A stretch of DNA of 64,000 nucleotides. It comes from Victivallales bacterium (GTDB lineage: Bacteria > Verrucomicrobiota > Lentisphaeria > Oligosphaerales > Oligosphaeraceae). The stretch is taken from positions 36,238 to 100,237 of the forward strand of contig JAFXUD010000094.1 of the NCBI GenBank assembly GCA_017535315.1, read 5' to 3'. This document shows positions 62,408-64,000 of the stretch, one piece after another (positions within the stretch are counted from its first letter, which is position 1; each line of letters opens with the position of its first letter). The position numbers and the translations under genes were made by a program. The notes below the pieces were generated by a model. It did no database searches. It saw only the letters and a list, made by a program, of their open reading frames with translations, and had not been told where the DNA came from.

Positions 62408-63943
62408 TCAGGGATTCAGGCAGAGGGTGGCGAGGATTTCGCGGTTTAACTGCGGCGGGCGAATGGGGTATTCCGAACCGAATACCAGTTGCTTGCACCC
62501 GAATTGCTTGACCACCTTTCGAAGCGCGTCCGTCCCATCTACCAGCCGTGCGATGTCCAATTTCACGTCCTTGTTGCCCAGTTTGAGGACAGCGGATGTG
62601 TCGCTGGCATTCAGTCCCTGGATGATGTATTGGTTCTTCGGGGCGTTCTCAAGGAATGCCAGTATTTCCTTTGTTGCAACGGGACGGGGAGACGTGGCTG
62701 GATGATGGAAACGGTAGTCATAGACGACGGTACTTATCCATAGCGGCAATTTGCTGTTGGCGCATGTTTCAAAGAAAGCGCGATAGGCATTGTCCGCCAG
62801 ATTCCAGTTATGCAGATATGGAAAGAGAATCGCCCCCTGGAAGCCTTGTCTGACAGCCTCTTCAATCGTTTCATGCCAGTTGATGAAGCGCGGCATGAGA
62901 GTGGCAAGCGGGACGATGCTTTTTCGCCTTGAGCAGAGCTTCTTGAACGCCGCGTTGGTGGTGATTAAATCCGTGCTGAATATGGAGTTGCCATTTGCCG
63001 CATAGCGCCGTTTGATGCCGTATTGTTGCTGAATGGCAATGGCCTTGTCAAGGTCGGTGGCGGTATAAATCTGGTCGCCAGGAAGACCGATGATGAAGGT
63101 GAAATCCTCGTCACATTTTGGGGAATCCAGGTAGGAGGGCAGGGGGATTGTCGCAGCCTTTGCCCTGGCTTTTTCAAGTTCGCCGTTGGTGATGTTGAAA
63201 AGCCGCATGGCATTGCCGAAGAGGATGCTGCGCTTGTCCTTGTCAGGAATATCCGCGCAGGTCACTTTGGCGATTTGCGAAGGGAAGGAACGGCCAAGGG
63301 CATCCGACCCATACAGGATGTGGCTGACAGGTATCCACTTGCAAAGGCTTTCCACGAAACCTGCCTGCGGTATGGAACCGCAGATGTCAACATAGAGATT
63401 GGGAAGGCGGCGCAAGGCACCATGGGACATGCGCCAGTTGGCTCCTGTATGCGCGGCGATAATCTTTGTCTGCGGGAATTGCTGAGCCAAGGTGACCGCA
63501 TCTGCCATGGTCACCTCGCCTGGGAGATTGCCTGCCGTCCGCTGGAAGGTATGGATTTTTACAACCAGTCCCAGTTCACCTGCTCGCTTAAGGATGGGAA
63601 AGCATTTATCCAGTGAACCCGTTTTTTCATCCTTCAGCGATACCCAAAGTTTGACGCCGCGACAACCCAGTTTTACGCACCGCTCCAATTCTTCCATGGC
63701 ATCGGGATTCTGGGGATTCAAGTAGGCAAGCCAGAAGACCATGCCTTCCGCGTAGGCGCTGAACTTGACGGAGAGGTCATTGGCCTCGCGTATCTCCGCC
63801 GACGTGGGAAACTGCGGCCAGTTTTTGACGCCGAGCGTTGATGTGAAGCATATGGTGATGCCATTGGCCCGCATTTCCTTCAGGTATGTCTCCCAGAGGT
63901 CGCCAGGCACGGGAGTATGGGTGTGAACGTCGATTATCTCCAT
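62408..63943 (-). CDS. Tandem amidohydrolase-2 protein, second domain degenerate
   Basis: A 511-residue protein with two TIM-barrel domains of the amidohydrolase-2 family. The first (1-260) has all metal ligands: DVHTHT (5-10), VVKIHTFQ, IIAAHTGAN and ILYGSDALG. The second (about 285-511) has the same strand order but lacks the HxH at its start, and the final Asp reads Glu in LVFGSEYPIRPP. The second half therefore probably does not bind metal. The reaction and substrate are unknown. The start is the ATG at 63943; a short spacer with GGGAGGGAC repeats lies beyond at the window edge. Confidence 0.8.
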   Translation of the reverse strand: MEIIDVHTHTPVPGDLWETYLKEMRANGITICFTSTLGVKNWPQFPTSAEIREANDLSVKFSAYAEGMVFWLAYLNPQNPDAMEELERCVKLGCRGVKLWVSLKDEKTGSLDKCFPILKRAGELGLVVKIHTFQRTAGNLPGEVTMADAVTLAQQFPQTKIIAAHTGANWRMSHGALRRLPNLYVDICGSIPQAGFVESLCKWIPVSHILYGSDALGRSFPSQIAKVTCADIPDKDKRSILFGNAMRLFNITNGELEKARAKAATIPLPSYLDSPKCDEDFTFIIGLPGDQIYTATDLDKAIAIQQQYGIKRRYAANGNSIFSTDLITTNAAFKKLCSRRKSIVPLATLMPRFINWHETIEEAVRQGFQGAILFPYLHNWNLADNAYRAFFETCANSKLPLWISTVVYDYRFHHPATSPRPVATKEILAFLENAPKNQYIIQGLNASDTSAVLKLGNKDVKLDIARLVDGTDALRKVVKQFGCKQLVFGSEYPIRPPQLNREILATLCLNP

Positions 63944-63978
63944 GGCTTTTTCGGGGTAAAAAGATGGCTTTGGAATTT

Positions 63979-64000
63979 GTAAGGGAGGGACGGGAGGGAC
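63979..64000. repeat. 9-nt purine repeat at the window edge
   Basis: GGGAGGGAC occurs twice in tandem at 63983-64000 and runs to the end of the window. It is the same unit family as at 491 (minus strand) and 37003. Confidence 0.7.

Overview
The window reads as a free-living or gut-type member of the PVC superphylum, most likely Lentisphaerota (Victivallales-like). This is an inference from gene style: many secreted, low-identity polysaccharide-active proteins (DUF4838, DUF4091-like, heparinase II/III, beta-helix lyase, several TIM-barrel proteins) with no SusC/SusD pair, a sigma factor gene directly joined to a transmembrane protein kinase gene, and Shine-Dalgarno-led genes with good TTGACA-16/17-TATAAT promoters. 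No phage, transposase, integrase, rRNA or CRISPR was seen. Gene density is high and both strands are used.

Layout. 1-286: end of a glycosyltransferase gene. 287-662: non-coding, with a perfect palindrome and a 9-bp tandem repeat. 663-7339: esterase, DUF445 membrane protein, sialidase-like protein, EF-G and an alpha/beta hydrolase. 7549-16286: secreted glycosidase-like proteins and a serine hydrolase around a divergent promoter pair at about 12.0-12.1 kb, ending in a metallophosphoesterase fused to a dead-looking SGNH domain. 16.3-18.25 kb: tRNA-Val(UAC), repeat hairpins and an endonuclease/exonuclease/phosphatase gene. 18254-30320: a polysaccharide cluster (TIM-barrel protein, GH27, DUF4838, glycosidase-like protein, beta-helix lyase, heparinase-like lyase, exosortase-type hydrolase). 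30491-36848: a heterodimeric ABC exporter and a polar amino-acid ABC importer. 37116-46174: amidohydrolase, large lipoprotein glycosidase, small export protein, asnA, nadE, tsf and rpsB. 46489-55007: a plus-strand run with hydrolases, an aldolase and dehydrogenase pair, a sulfotransferase-glucuronoyl esterase fusion, galE and a lipid-flippase-like protein. 55319-59709: four tightly packed genes ending in an ECF sigma factor and a pseudokinase-kinase receptor. 59770-63943: phosphodiester glycosidase, RNase D and a tandem amidohydrolase.

How the genes fit together. The 20-30 kb cluster and the flanking secreted proteins look like a kit for cutting a mixed, uronate-rich glycan. The aldolase, 2-hydroxyacid dehydrogenase and glucuronoyl-esterase genes at 48-52 kb could belong to uronate use. 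The sigma/kinase operon is the best candidate for an undescribed system: a membrane sensor with a lectin-like outer domain, an active kinase, a predicted pseudokinase, its own sigma factor, a lipoprotein and a secreted protein.

A second theme is structure in the spacers: purine-rich 9-nt repeats, often folded into hairpins (about 0.5, 16.3, 16.9, 18.0-18.3, 37.0 and 64.0 kb); a three-hairpin element family (7.36, 55.07, 60.7 and 60.95 kb); a 155-bp element with perfect 21-bp terminal inverted repeats that supplies the stop codon of a transporter gene (30.35 kb); and a small hairpin plus tag repeat (34.16, 44.37, 44.41 kb).
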